Shown one piece after another: positions 56,040-64,000 of a DNA stretch of 64,000 nt. Position 1 is the first letter of the stretch. Every line of letters begins with the position of its first letter. This stretch comes from Marine Group II euryarchaeote MED-G38 (GTDB taxonomy: Archaea; Thermoplasmatota; Poseidoniia; Poseidoniales; Thalassarchaeaceae): assembly GCA_002457145.1 (NCBI GenBank), contig NTJP01000010.1, positions 1 to 64,000 on the forward strand, given 5' to 3'. The translations under genes and the position numbers were made by a program. The notes beneath the pieces are model-generated. The model ran no database searches. It saw only the letters and a program-made list of their open reading frames with translations, and was not told where the DNA came from.

Positions 56040-57899
56040 ATGTGCGGTATTATAGGATTGTTTGGCAATGCTGAACCTTCCGTTGCAAAATCAATGATAT
56101 CATCAATCTCTCATCGTGGTCCAGATGGCATGGAGATATTTTCTGAATCTATAAGAAATGGTTCAATTTCATTAGGTCATGCAAGACTTTCTATAGTTGA
56201 TTTAAAAAATTCTAGACAACCATTGGGTTCTGATCATGGCTCAATTTTGATTCAAAATGGTCAAATATATAATTTTAAATCTATAAAATCTAATATAAAT
56301 AATTACACATGGAGGACAAAAGGTGATGGAGAAGTAATATTAGCATTAAGTAAAAATTTCATTAAATCAAAGAATGAAGTTATAACTCCTCCAAATGGTA
56401 AATTTAAAAATTCTATTAAAGTAACTCCAAATTACCTTGATCCTATTAATCCCGCATCACTTCATGATTCATGGGTAAAAAAACTTGACGGAATGTGGGG
56501 ATTCGCATTATGGGATTCTAGAAACCAGGAATTGATACTAAGTCGAGATTCAATGGGCATAAAACCACTTTTTAGAACTGTTTTAGATGATGGTACATTA
56601 TTATTCGCATCGGAGATAAAGGCATTTTTTCAACATCCTAATTTTTCAAGGAGACCAGACATTAACGCCATTTATGCTCGTTTAGCATATGAGTACCCAT
56701 TAGATAATACAACTTTATTCGAGGGAGTTACCCAAGTAGCCCCTGGAACAATTGAAACTTGGTCTCTAGATTCAAGTGGTCATGCAGTTTTAACCGGTAT
56801 CAGTAAATTTTCTTCAGAAAAAATATATCCTAACAAGGATTGGGATCCTACTTCTGGTTCTAAAAATCTTTTAAAAACACTAAGTAATGGAATTCAAGAC
56901 CGTTTTATGTCAGATATGCCAATAGGCATCGTACTCTCAGGAGGATTAGACTCTAGTTTGATTGCAGCCTTATCTTGTGATGCTGCCGTATCTACGAATA
57001 AACACACACCTGAATGTTGGACAGTTGCTGATAGCGAAGATAATCCAGACTATCTATTCTCAGAATCTGTAACGAATCATTTAGACTTAAATTTTAATCC
57101 CAAAATCATAGAAGAAGATATTTTTCATAAAGGAATACCTAATTTTTCATGGCATGGAGAGGATTTAGATATCTCTGTATTATTTTGGCAACCATTATTT
57201 AAAGAAATGTCAAAAAAAGTTTCTGTTGGATTATGCGGCCAAGGGGCCGACGAATTACATGGGGGTTATCAGAGATATAAAGACTTAAAATCACATTATA
57301 ATCTAATTAAATCAAGGCTTGATACTAACGATCTAGAAAATAATTTAGATATTGCCATCGGCCCTGGAAATCCTTGGCATGATGATAAAATATTCTATGA
57401 AAATAATTTTTCAGACTTACTCTCAACTCTTCAATTTGAAATAGACCGAGGGCAATTATCGAATTTCCAATTGAGATTAGCCGACCGGCATAGTATGGCA
57501 TTCGGATTAGAGGCAAGAGTACCATTTTTGAATAATCTTCATCGTCAAGAATCACACAAAGTACCTTTGCATTGGAAAATTTCTGAGAATGAAGAAAAAT
57601 TGGCTTTACGAAAAGCAGCACAATTAACAAAATTGCCTGAAGAGGTCGTCAATAGGCCTAAATTACCTGCAGGAACGGCCACTACTCCTAGTCTATTATC
57701 CTCATTTATAGATGAATTAACGCCACATACCAAAGAATGGATAGACGATTATGGGATATTGTCAAAACAACTTAGAAATCAGCCAAATATGGCAATTGGG
57801 TTACGTTTATTTCATTCAGTACATATGACAGAAAGGGATATAAATTTTAAAAATGCTGACTTAATGAGTTTATTAGAAGATGTTGAACCATGGCCATAA
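56040..57899 (+). CDS. asnB: Asparagine synthetase (glutamine-hydrolysing)
   Basis: 619 residues. N-terminal class II glutamine amidotransferase begins MCGIIGLFG with catalytic Cys2, followed by ISSISHRGPDG and HARLSIVDL; the C-terminal ATP-pyrophosphatase/AsnB domain has the P-loop MPIGIVLSGGLDSSLIAALS and GLCGQGADELHGGYQRY. It transfers amide nitrogen to aspartate. An extra segment of about 35-40 residues (NFIKSKNEVITPPNGKFKNS ...) is inserted before the MWGFALWDSR motif of the amidotransferase domain, between E-V-I-L-A and the next strand, longer than usual. Start ATG 56040 fits because Cys must be residue 2. Confidence 0.93.
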   Translation: MCGIIGLFGNAEPSVAKSMISSISHRGPDGMEIFSESIRNGSISLGHARLSIVDLKNSRQPLGSDHGSILIQNGQIYNFKSIKSNINNYTWRTKGDGEVILALSKNFIKSKNEVITPPNGKFKNSIKVTPNYLDPINPASLHDSWVKKLDGMWGFALWDSRNQELILSRDSMGIKPLFRTVLDDGTLLFASEIKAFFQHPNFSRRPDINAIYARLAYEYPLDNTTLFEGVTQVAPGTIETWSLDSSGHAVLTGISKFSSEKIYPNKDWDPTSGSKNLLKTLSNGIQDRFMSDMPIGIVLSGGLDSSLIAALSCDAAVSTNKHTPECWTVADSEDNPDYLFSESVTNHLDLNFNPKIIEEDIFHKGIPNFSWHGEDLDISVLFWQPLFKEMSKKVSVGLCGQGADELHGGYQRYKDLKSHYNLIKSRLDTNDLENNLDIAIGPGNPWHDDKIFYENNFSDLLSTLQFEIDRGQLSNFQLRLADRHSMAFGLEARVPFLNNLHRQESHKVPLHWKISENEEKLALRKAAQLTKLPEEVVNRPKLPAGTATTPSLLSSFIDELTPHTKEWIDDYGILSKQLRNQPNMAIGLRLFHSVHMTERDINFKNADLMSLLEDVEPWP

Positions 57900-57909
57900 C
57901 AATCAATTC

Positions 57910-58416
57910 TTAATTAAAAATCTCAACGCCTTCATGTTCTAAAAGTAATTTTTTACCCATTTTTCCTCCGATTCCACTATATCTTCCTATGGAATTATCT
58001 TTTTTTATCACTCTATGGCAAGGAACAATTATCGGCCATGGATTTTTTGCCAATGCAGTACCAATTGCTCTAATTGCAGTCCTATTTCTTATTAAAAATG
58101 CTAATTCAGTATAACTAACTGTCTTTCCAAACTTTACATTTATCATTAATTCATATAATGTTTTTTTCTGAAATTCAGTCATATTTTGATAATCTAATTC
58201 AGGCCTTTTAATTTCAGAACCATTAAAATAAGAAATCAACCACCTTTCTGCTGAATCAAGATGTTTTTTTCCTATTGAGTTGTTTTCTATATTTTTTTTA
58301 GATGTAATTTTAATTATCCCAATTTCAGTAGATAGTACGTATAACTTACCAAGTGGCGTATGTATTTTTCTGACACCATTTTTTTCTAATTTAACTTTTT
58401 TATTATTCTTCAGCAT
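57910..58416 (-). CDS. ogt: Methylated-DNA--protein-cysteine methyltransferase
   Basis: 168-residue suicide repair protein that removes O6-alkyl groups from guanine. The acceptor cysteine is in IIVPCHRVIKKD, with the preceding Asn hinge region IRAIGTALAKNPWPI and following GRYSGIGGKMGKKLLLEHE. The N-terminal domain (PLGKLYVLSTEIGIIKI) is divergent, as usual. Its start overlaps the next upstream gene's stop by 14 bases, so it may be co-transcribed with the ferredoxin genes although the function is unrelated. Confidence 0.93.
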   Translation of the reverse strand: MLKNNKKVKLEKNGVRKIHTPLGKLYVLSTEIGIIKITSKKNIENNSIGKKHLDSAERWLISYFNGSEIKRPELDYQNMTEFQKKTLYELMINVKFGKTVSYTELAFLIRNRTAIRAIGTALAKNPWPIIVPCHRVIKKDNSIGRYSGIGGKMGKKLLLEHEGVEIFN

Positions 58417-58690
58417 ATTTTTCCAGACTCTTATTATCTACTTCCATTCCTTTAATTTCATAATTTGAAGGGAATAATGCAATCACAACTCCTGCTACTA
58501 GAAATGTTAATCCAATCCCGAATGACTGTTGAACTACCATCAATTCTAATCCAATAGCAAATAATATCAATCCACCAACATTAGATACCCAGACTAGAGT
58601 TTTGAAGGTTGACAATGAAACTCCACTAGGATTTTCTACTCCTTTTGGGCCAAATTCTGCTCCAAATCTAAGTGGATTATCATCATTCAT
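58403..58690 (-). CDS. Small two-helix membrane protein in respiratory cluster
   Basis: 95 residues from the ATG at 58690 (AGGTGA Shine-Dalgarno five bases upstream; the track uses a GTG at 58699). Soluble start (NDDNPLRFGAEFGPKGVEN), then two hydrophobic helices (VWVSNVGGLILFAIGLELMVV and FGIGLTFLVAGVVIALF), then an acidic tail. It overlaps ogt at its end and follows the ferredoxin gene directly. Possibly a small accessory subunit of the cytochrome b complex; no family name is assigned. Confidence 0.6.
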   Translation of the reverse strand: MNDDNPLRFGAEFGPKGVENPSGVSLSTFKTLVWVSNVGGLILFAIGLELMVVQQSFGIGLTFLVAGVVIALFPSNYEIKGMEVDNKSLEKYAEE

Positions 58691-58695
58691 ATATT

Positions 58696-59085
58696 TCACC
58701 TATCAATCATAACTATTGCATCAGTTGGACATGCTAATACACATAATTTACATCCCGTACATGGGTCTCTTAAAACTCTCGCCTTCTTATTATTATCAAC
58801 ATCCATTATGGGGCTTTTCATAGGCGTTTTATAAACTTCAATAGCATCATCATCACATACAATAGTACATTGATCACAACCTATGCATAAATCTTCCTTT
58901 ACCCATGCGACTGTTTCAAGACCACCTTTTATTTTCGCCCTTTCTTCAGAGCGCATAGCGTTTAACATCATCCTTATCCTTTTCTGTTCCATATTTCTTC
59001 TAGCGGCAAGGTCGCTTTGCTCAGTCATTAGGCGCCCACCATTAACCTCTTTGAGAAGGTCATCTTTTATAATCGTCAGTTTCAT
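58696..59085 (-). CDS. Two-cluster 4Fe-4S ferredoxin
   Basis: 129 residues. Two complete cluster motifs: CIGCDQCTIVCDD and CTGCKLCVLACPTD, each C-x2-C-x2-C-x3-C, separated by about 31 residues (longer than a short clostridial ferredoxin). The N terminus (about 60 residues, RRNMEQKRIRMMLNAMRSEE) is basic and helical and may dock to a partner. The start is uncertain: ATG 59085 leaves only 24 bases to the divergent gene, ATG 59028 leaves 81. It could carry electrons to or from the HdrD-like subunit. Confidence 0.85.
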   Translation of the reverse strand: MKLTIIKDDLLKEVNGGRLMTEQSDLAARRNMEQKRIRMMLNAMRSEERAKIKGGLETVAWVKEDLCIGCDQCTIVCDDDAIEVYKTPMKSPIMDVDNNKKARVLRDPCTGCKLCVLACPTDAIVMIDR

Positions 59086-59109
59086 TGCTTCTACAACAGT
59101 CGGGTAGAC

Positions 59110-59373
59110 ATGGAAGACCCTCCTTCTTTATGGTGGAAAGATCCTCTTTCTTTACTTGGACTACTCCAAGGAATATTAATTTGGTTGATAATGGTATATT
59201 TCTTAAATTTAGAAGTTGCATGGATTTCTTTTTCCTGTGGAGGTCTAATAGGTTTCTTTTTGTGGTTAACCGCATTAGGCTATCAAAAGCCGCTGATAGC
59301 TAAAATGACATTACTAGGGATTTTTTTTAATGCTATTCTTTCGTTATTTTCCGCGTATTTAGCTTTCAGTTAA
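59110..59373 (+). CDS. Small membrane protein interposed in the respiratory cluster
   Basis: 87 residues, two or three hydrophobic helices (LGLLQGILIWLIMVYFL, AWISFSCGGLIGFFLWL, LIAKMTLLGIFFNAILSLFSAYLAF) after a short acidic/aromatic start MEDPPSLWWKDP. It is opposite in direction to its neighbours. Its last 4 bases overlap the 3' end of the petD-HdrD fusion gene, and it starts 24 bases from the ferredoxin start. No homolog is recognised. A membrane subunit of the complex is possible. Confidence 0.55.
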   Translation: MEDPPSLWWKDPLSLLGLLQGILIWLIMVYFLNLEVAWISFSCGGLIGFFLWLTALGYQKPLIAKMTLLGIFFNAILSLFSAYLAFS

Positions 59374-62153
59374 TTATTTTTCTTAGCATTTACTTGTCTA
59401 GCCAAGAAACTTACAACGTCTAATATTTCAAAGTCATGCCTAGGATCTCCTTCAAATTTTAAACATTCAAAATGACTAACACATTTAGGACAAGTTGTTA
59501 GCATTACATCTGCACCAGTAGCTTTTACTTCATCAAAACGCTGTAATCTCAAGCCTCTACTGTTCTCATTACACGACATCATACTGGATACACCACAACA
59601 TAATCCATCTTCTTTATTATGCTCCATCTCTACAAGGCTAACTCCATCTATGGACTGTACTAAATCTCTAGGCTCATCATAAATATTCATTTGTCTACCA
59701 ATTCTACAAGGGTCATGGTAAGTTACGGTGATATCTTCTTCTGTTTGTAATTGCATATCAAATCCCTTTTCAGTTAGGAACTCTGTGGTATGCATAACTT
59801 TCATGTCTTCTAACTCATAATCTAGCGCGAAAGTTCTAAAGCATTCAGCGCAAGAAGTGACTAAAGTATCTATCCCACTTTCACCTATTTTCTTTTGATT
59901 GTATGACTTCAATTTTTCAAAAACTTCTGTTAAACCTTGCCATTTTTGATCATGTCCACAACATTTCAAAAAATCTCTACCTAGGTATGTCACCTCTTGA
60001 TCTAATTCTTCAAACAGTGTGAAAGCAGCTGTTGTAGTTTCTCCAAGATTCATTGTTCCTTCATTAACATGACTGAAAATCATTTCTTGATCTATGTAGT
60101 CTACACAACCTGGATAATATCCAACATTAGAGTCAATTGGATAGTCACTAGTTGGAATAAATGCCTCATCTTCATCAGCTTCAGCGGCCAATACAGCCTG
60201 TAAAACAGTATGAGGTATCTCTGCAGCTGGAGGGCCGCCTACAATTAAATTTCTTCTGATATCTACATACGAGTCATAGTCTACTAATTGAGGACAAGCG
60301 TTTGTACAAGCACTACATGTTAAACAAGAATATAGTGGAACTCCATCATCTTCATTATTCCATGTATTATAAATAATATTTAATTTATCTCCTGCATTAA
60401 ATAATCTAACTGGACACGCATCATCACATAAATCGCATCCATAGCATTTATTCATTTCCCATTCGTAACCTCTTGCCATGCTACGCATTAACATGAAAAC
60501 CATCGCGCCTACTCCTAAACATGGAATGAAAAGTGAATATATCAATTTCGCATCTAAACTTTTGGGATTTTTGTGATATGTAGGATTTTTAATTGACATT
60601 TCACCCATTTCCTCAATAGTCATCGTGTTTCCTTCTCTAATTAATGCAGTACCATCATCATTCAACAAAAGCGGTTGATAGGACGTTGCAGAGAAATCTG
60701 TAATCATGGAAATAGATTCATTAATCCCACTTGATGTTGTAGTATAATACAAAATATACGTTGCCCCAGAATCCAAATAAATAGTTTCAGAAGTACATGT
60801 AATACCTTCCATGTTCCATATATTTTCTCCCAATGAGTTTTGTAATGACATTGTTTGACTATGAACTCCTAAACCATAAGTGGATGTTCTAAAATTACAT
60901 CCTATGTCAGTTGCTACACTACTCACTCCTAGATTTTCTACAGTAAAGGTTTTTGAGTCAGTAATCGTCTTTTCAATTCCATTTAAATTACCTGGGTATG
61001 TAAATTCAGATAATGCTGCATTTCTGCCTGTTTCAGGATCGGCATGCCCATTAACTCCGGCAAAATCAATTATATTGTATTTAGTTGGTTGATAAATTCC
61101 CCAATTAATCCAATTTGATGCTGTAATTACACACCATTCTCCATAGTCATCCTCTTCAATAGTATCCCATACACTCAATCCACTAGTTTCTGAATATGGC
61201 ATACAATCATCTTCCCATGCTTCCCATACATTTCCTTTACCATAGTGCACCAAAGTATCTTCAGGCTGCTCTCTCAATTCATCTAACTGTGAAACACTGT
61301 CCATAGCACCAAGGCCGCCATAGTTCCAAAAACCTCCTTCATAAATGGGCCATGTAGCTGTAGATATTAAAACTGTAATTATTAATGTACCAATTGTTAT
61401 TTGCTTTCCTATTCTGGGTGTAACACGTGCTCCCATTGTACTTAGTAAAAATTTTCTTATGACAAAGTAAAGTACTACAAATAAGAAAATTGCAGTAAGA
61501 ACCCAAGGTATAGAATTGAAGATGGTCGCAGTCCAAGGAGCCTGTCGGCCGCAAAAGAAATATTGATGCGAATCAACAAAACAATAATTCGTCAAATCCT
61601 TGGCATATAATTCTAAGAATATATTAATTGAGAAAACCGATATGAACCATACATGAGCCAAATAGGCGGCACCAGCGCTTGCAAACCATGGATCTTCTAC
61701 GCCTCTTTTCTCTCTCTTACCAATAATAAATGGAGGTAATGCTAGAATTCCGACAGGAATTCCAGTTATTGCTGCACCCCACCATGCTGCATTCCAATAA
61801 ATAAATGGTTGACCGAAGAAATCCCCAATAGGTCCTGCAGGTATTGTGTATTGAGGTAAATATTCTCCCCATCTCAAGTATCCATATGAGAATAAAACAT
61901 ACCAGTCAGGAAATACGAATCCTGCCTGAGCAAAAGGATCCGCAGCGCTGTGTAATGGAGGAGGTACTATCCAAGAATAAAAACATATAACCATAACCAT
62001 ACTTGCTAGAATTATTGTATCTCTTAGTACTTCAGTTGGCCAAAAAGAATGTCCTACAAAGACCCTTCTCCTTTCTTGTTCTGCCTCAATAAGAGTATCT
62101 CTTTCGCTAATGTATGTATCAGCAATCCTACCAAATCTATCTATTAATCCCAT
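59370..62153 (-). CDS. Cytochrome b subunit-IV-like domain fused to HdrD-type Fe-S/CCG module
   Basis: 927 residues. N-terminal membrane part with about five helices (44-62, 122-146, 160-183, 208-232, 250-269) and the subunit IV-like quinol-site segment SAADPFAQAGFVFPDWYVL (PEWY becomes PDWY). Residues about 272-533 form an extracytoplasmic domain with four cysteines. A helix (536-557) returns to the cytoplasm, followed by two 4Fe-4S motifs (Cys570/573/576/580 and 610/613/616/620) and two CCG domains (Cys683, 731/732, 768/771; Cys816, 852/853, 888/891), the HdrD/GlpC/LutA signature. AAGGAGGTCA precedes the ATG. It lies downstream of cytochrome b and Rieske. Confidence 0.85.
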   Translation of the reverse strand: MGLIDRFGRIADTYISERDTLIEAEQERRRVFVGHSFWPTEVLRDTIILASMVMVICFYSWIVPPPLHSAADPFAQAGFVFPDWYVLFSYGYLRWGEYLPQYTIPAGPIGDFFGQPFIYWNAAWWGAAITGIPVGILALPPFIIGKREKRGVEDPWFASAGAAYLAHVWFISVFSINIFLELYAKDLTNYCFVDSHQYFFCGRQAPWTATIFNSIPWVLTAIFLFVVLYFVIRKFLLSTMGARVTPRIGKQITIGTLIITVLISTATWPIYEGGFWNYGGLGAMDSVSQLDELREQPEDTLVHYGKGNVWEAWEDDCMPYSETSGLSVWDTIEEDDYGEWCVITASNWINWGIYQPTKYNIIDFAGVNGHADPETGRNAALSEFTYPGNLNGIEKTITDSKTFTVENLGVSSVATDIGCNFRTSTYGLGVHSQTMSLQNSLGENIWNMEGITCTSETIYLDSGATYILYYTTTSSGINESISMITDFSATSYQPLLLNDDGTALIREGNTMTIEEMGEMSIKNPTYHKNPKSLDAKLIYSLFIPCLGVGAMVFMLMRSMARGYEWEMNKCYGCDLCDDACPVRLFNAGDKLNIIYNTWNNEDDGVPLYSCLTCSACTNACPQLVDYDSYVDIRRNLIVGGPPAAEIPHTVLQAVLAAEADEDEAFIPTSDYPIDSNVGYYPGCVDYIDQEMIFSHVNEGTMNLGETTTAAFTLFEELDQEVTYLGRDFLKCCGHDQKWQGLTEVFEKLKSYNQKKIGESGIDTLVTSCAECFRTFALDYELEDMKVMHTTEFLTEKGFDMQLQTEEDITVTYHDPCRIGRQMNIYDEPRDLVQSIDGVSLVEMEHNKEDGLCCGVSSMMSCNENSRGLRLQRFDEVKATGADVMLTTCPKCVSHFECLKFEGDPRHDFEILDVVSFLARQVNAKKNN

Positions 62154-62165
62154 ATTATGACCTCC

Positions 62166-63032
62166 TTAATGTGGCTCAGCGATACCTTGCACCCAAACAA
62201 TGAATAAATGAATAAGAATGAGGGTGGTAACTAGTACAGGTAATATAAAAACATGTAAGAAATACATTCTTGTTACTGTTTGGCCCGAAAGTGTAGTACC
62301 GGCAAATAGTGCATTTGCCATCCAATCTCCTATCAAGGGTGTTGCCGTTGCCATATTTATTCCAATAGTTGCCGCTCCAAACGCTAGACTATCCCAAGGT
62401 AGGAGGTATCCTGAATATCCGAAGAAAATTACGAAAAACATCAACGCAACTCCAATTAGCCAATTTAATTCTCTTGGGTTTCGGTATGCACCAGTGAAGT
62501 AGACTCTACACATATGCAAGAAGACAGCGGCAACCATGAAATGAGTAGTCCAATGGTGAATAGATCTAATGATATATCCAAAAGGCAAGGTAGTCATTAT
62601 GAATTCCATACTGCTGTATGCAGGAGTAGGATCTCCTTCTCCTCCTGGGACATAATATAGGCCGAGAATACTTCCAGTAATAACCAGAATTATAAATGCC
62701 AAGAATGAAATCCCTCCTAAGCAATATAATGGATACCAATACCATATTATCCTTAGCTTATATTTTTCAGCATGAGTTAAAGGCATTTGCCTGTGTACAC
62801 TATGAAATGCATCTCTACTCATACCCCAGTAATCTTGTATTCTAAATCTAGTATCTAGCCAAGAGAATGCCCATAAGAATATTTTCTCGGAAAATCCCAT
62901 TTCACTAGCATTTGACTCAACAGCTCTGAGAATATCTTTCCTAGGCATATCATCTCTTTCTTTTCGTAGTGTAAAAGCTACTATTACAACAACTAATGCT
63001 ATAAATAACCATAAAAACCAGAATTGAATCAT
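62166..63032 (-). CDS. Cytochrome b (b6-like N-terminal half)
   Basis: 288 residues. One extra N-terminal helix (FWFLWLFIALVVVIVAF) precedes the four-helix cytochrome b core. Haem ligands fit the b6 spacing: His159/His173 (IIRSIHHWTTHFMVAAVFLH) and His260/His275 (YFLHVFILPVLVTTLILIH), offsets of 14 and 15. GYSGYLLPWDSLAFGA is the conserved Qo-region sequence. It provides the b-haem core of a quinol-oxidising complex with the Rieske protein upstream and the subunit-IV-like fusion downstream. AAGGTGAT is the Shine-Dalgarno. Gaps to neighbours are 9 and 12 bases. Confidence 0.92.
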   Translation of the reverse strand: MIQFWFLWLFIALVVVIVAFTLRKERDDMPRKDILRAVESNASEMGFSEKIFLWAFSWLDTRFRIQDYWGMSRDAFHSVHRQMPLTHAEKYKLRIIWYWYPLYCLGGISFLAFIILVITGSILGLYYVPGGEGDPTPAYSSMEFIMTTLPFGYIIRSIHHWTTHFMVAAVFLHMCRVYFTGAYRNPRELNWLIGVALMFFVIFFGYSGYLLPWDSLAFGAATIGINMATATPLIGDWMANALFAGTTLSGQTVTRMYFLHVFILPVLVTTLILIHLFIVWVQGIAEPH

Positions 63033-63041
63033 CTTATCACC

Positions 63042-63887
63042 TTATCCACAATATGCATACCAATCTTTGAAGTCTGGTAACGCCTCTATAATATCACCAT
63101 TTACTGTAAATGGTATCAAAGGCATCCCATTAGGAGCTGGACCTCCAGTTTTTCTTACCCCTATGAATTCAAACGGCACTCCTTTTCCCATGCTATTCTT
63201 TTCGATAGCAGTTGGATCAAATCTACTAGAATGACATATGCAAAAAAGTTTGTCTCCTCCTTCATCTGTTCCTCCTGCAGCCCAAGTATCTCCGGTGTAA
63301 TTATTAGTTACTAATTGCCAACCTGGGATACAACAAAGATGTGGACATCTTGAGAAAATTATAACCATATTGTCATGTATGGACAATGAGCTATATGCTG
63401 CATCATCTTCAACTTCTCTTCCAGAGCCCACATATTTGCCTCCGAGATCATAACCATCTAGATATTGAAATCTAGGTTTATCTGATTGTAGAGGTAGATC
63501 TTTGTTCTCTTCATGAGGTACATATACAACATTTACAGGCATCCCGGACCATACTCCTTGAGCTCCTATCATGCCAGTTTTTGTGTTGGCTGCAGCTACT
63601 TGGAATGAACTGTAACTCATTGGTTCTAAATGTTTGTCTCCAAACCATGCGGTATCTTCTGCTCCTGAAGGAACCCAAAATCTTACAGCACTATCTCCAC
63701 CATCTGCTTCAGGTTGGCCCATGAGTAAAGCCGCAAAACCTACACTACCCAAACTTGCCACAGTGATTAGTCCCGCTGCAGTATTGAATGATAATCGCAT
63801 AAACTCCCGTCTATCAATCATTTTTACCGATTCAACAGAATCATTGGATTCTGACGGTATCGGACGTAATTTAAATCTTCTAGCCAT
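63042..63887 (-). CDS. Rieske iron-sulfur protein
   Basis: 281 residues. Cluster-binding boxes are CPHLCC (Cys181, His183; disulfide Cys186) and CICHSS (Cys216, His219; disulfide Cys218), the 2Fe-2S Rieske signature. An N-terminal twin-arginine-type sequence (DRREFMRLSFNTAAGLITVAS) suggests Tat export with the helix remaining as a membrane anchor. It accepts an electron from quinol in the cytochrome b complex. It is the first complete gene of the operon; the partial gene upstream ends 2 bases before its ATG. Confidence 0.93.
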   Translation of the reverse strand: MARRFKLRPIPSESNDSVESVKMIDRREFMRLSFNTAAGLITVASLGSVGFAALLMGQPEADGGDSAVRFWVPSGAEDTAWFGDKHLEPMSYSSFQVAAANTKTGMIGAQGVWSGMPVNVVYVPHEENKDLPLQSDKPRFQYLDGYDLGGKYVGSGREVEDDAAYSSLSIHDNMVIIFSRCPHLCCIPGWQLVTNNYTGDTWAAGGTDEGGDKLFCICHSSRFDPTAIEKNSMGKGVPFEFIGVRKTGGPAPNGMPLIPFTVNGDIIEALPDFKDWYAYCG

Positions 63888-63889
63888 GT

Positions 63890-64000
63890 CTATGCCTCAT
63901 ATTTTTTCCAAGCTTCAGTATCATTCTTTGTTATATATTTGTTTCTTCTGTGCTTTACAACAACGACATCAGGCATTACATATTTTAGGTATATGATGCC
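63890..64000 (-). CDS. C-terminal end of an upstream gene (partial)
   Basis: A minus-strand frame enters from the window edge and ends with TAG 2 bases before the Rieske ATG. Visible residues: GIIYLKYVMPDVVVVKHRRN then KYITKNDTEAWKKYEA. An internal ATG (MPDVVVVK) could start a 28-residue protein, so either a partial or a tiny gene is possible. Close spacing suggests it is part of the Rieske/cytochrome b operon. Function not known. Confidence 0.5.
   Translation of the reverse strand, partial: GIIYLKYVMPDVVVVKHRRNKYITKNDTEAWKKYEA

Noticed and set aside
59060-59275. Minus-strand ORF opposite the 87-residue membrane protein
   Set aside because: The plus-strand frame has clear hydrophobic helices; the minus frame looks like a random basic sequence.

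Overview
This is a visibly AT-rich archaeal chromosome segment with no plasmid, phage or insertion-sequence signature. Archaeal markers include Rpo7, Spt4, S24e, S27ae, RNase P component 4, archaeal-type AlaRS, GluRS and PheRS beta, RtcB with archease, archaeal phosphorylating GAPDH, aIF6, D-aminoacyl-tRNA deacylase and an HVO_0476-type zinc protein. These sit beside an aerobic-style Rieske/cytochrome b cluster, methylmalonyl-CoA genes, large secreted subtilases and calcium-binding surface proteins, and a 23S-5S locus without a 16S gene. The best guess is a marine heterotrophic Thermoplasmatota archaeon (Ca. Poseidoniia, Marine Group II or III). The taxonomy is inference from gene content.

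Layout. 1-2.4 kb: a partial secreted FG-GAP/CARDB protein. 2.6-3.9 kb: transcription/ribosomal operon rpo7-spt4-rps24e-rps27ae behind a structured leader. 3.9-10.7 kb: beta-propeller-like protein, dtdA, proline dehydrogenase, zinc-ribbon protein, methyltransferase-like protein, membrane-anchored subtilase and a membrane zinc-ribbon protein. 10.7-11.0 kb: tRNA-Ser(GGA) and tRNA-Thr(GGT), both with encoded CCA. 11.1-18.3 kb: a 2391-residue surface protein. 18.4-31.8 kb: AlkA-like glycosylase, rtcB, alaS, aminotransferase, unknown protein, TSP3-repeat protein, archease and a membrane zinc-ribbon protein. 31.9-39.2 kb: gltX, rnhB, pheT, an unusual glutamate-synthase-like fusion and GAPDH. 39.2-47.3 kb: a 1591-residue secreted subtilase, adk-rnp4-yhbY, an ArsB/NhaD transporter and a small zinc ribbon. 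47.3-50.6 kb: 23S rRNA enclosed in a long processing stem, then 5S rRNA. 50.7-55.8 kb: aIF6, acyl-CoA carboxylase subunits, the methylmalonyl-CoA mutase B12 subunit, its GTPase chaperone and a lipid-kinase-like protein. 56-58.4 kb: asnB and ogt. 58.4-64 kb: the respiratory cluster.

How the genes work together. The secreted proteases and calcium-binding surface proteins fit a protein-degrading lifestyle. Proline dehydrogenase, the aminotransferase and the propionyl/methylmalonyl-CoA genes would feed amino-acid carbon into central metabolism. Electrons would pass through a quinol-oxidising Rieske/cytochrome b complex. RtcB and archease form the tRNA-splicing ligase pair.

Most notable observations: (1) a cytochrome b subunit IV-like domain fused to an HdrD-type iron-sulfur/CCG module, in a cluster with Rieske, cytochrome b6-type and ferredoxin genes; (2) an aIF6 gene with no ATG, GTG or TTG start where the conserved N terminus begins, suggesting ATT or ATA initiation; (3) a 23S precursor stem with bulge-helix-bulge-like geometry; (4) a GXGXG plus FMN-barrel-like fusion in reversed domain order and without iron-sulfur cysteines; (5) several recurrent small or secreted proteins of unknown role.
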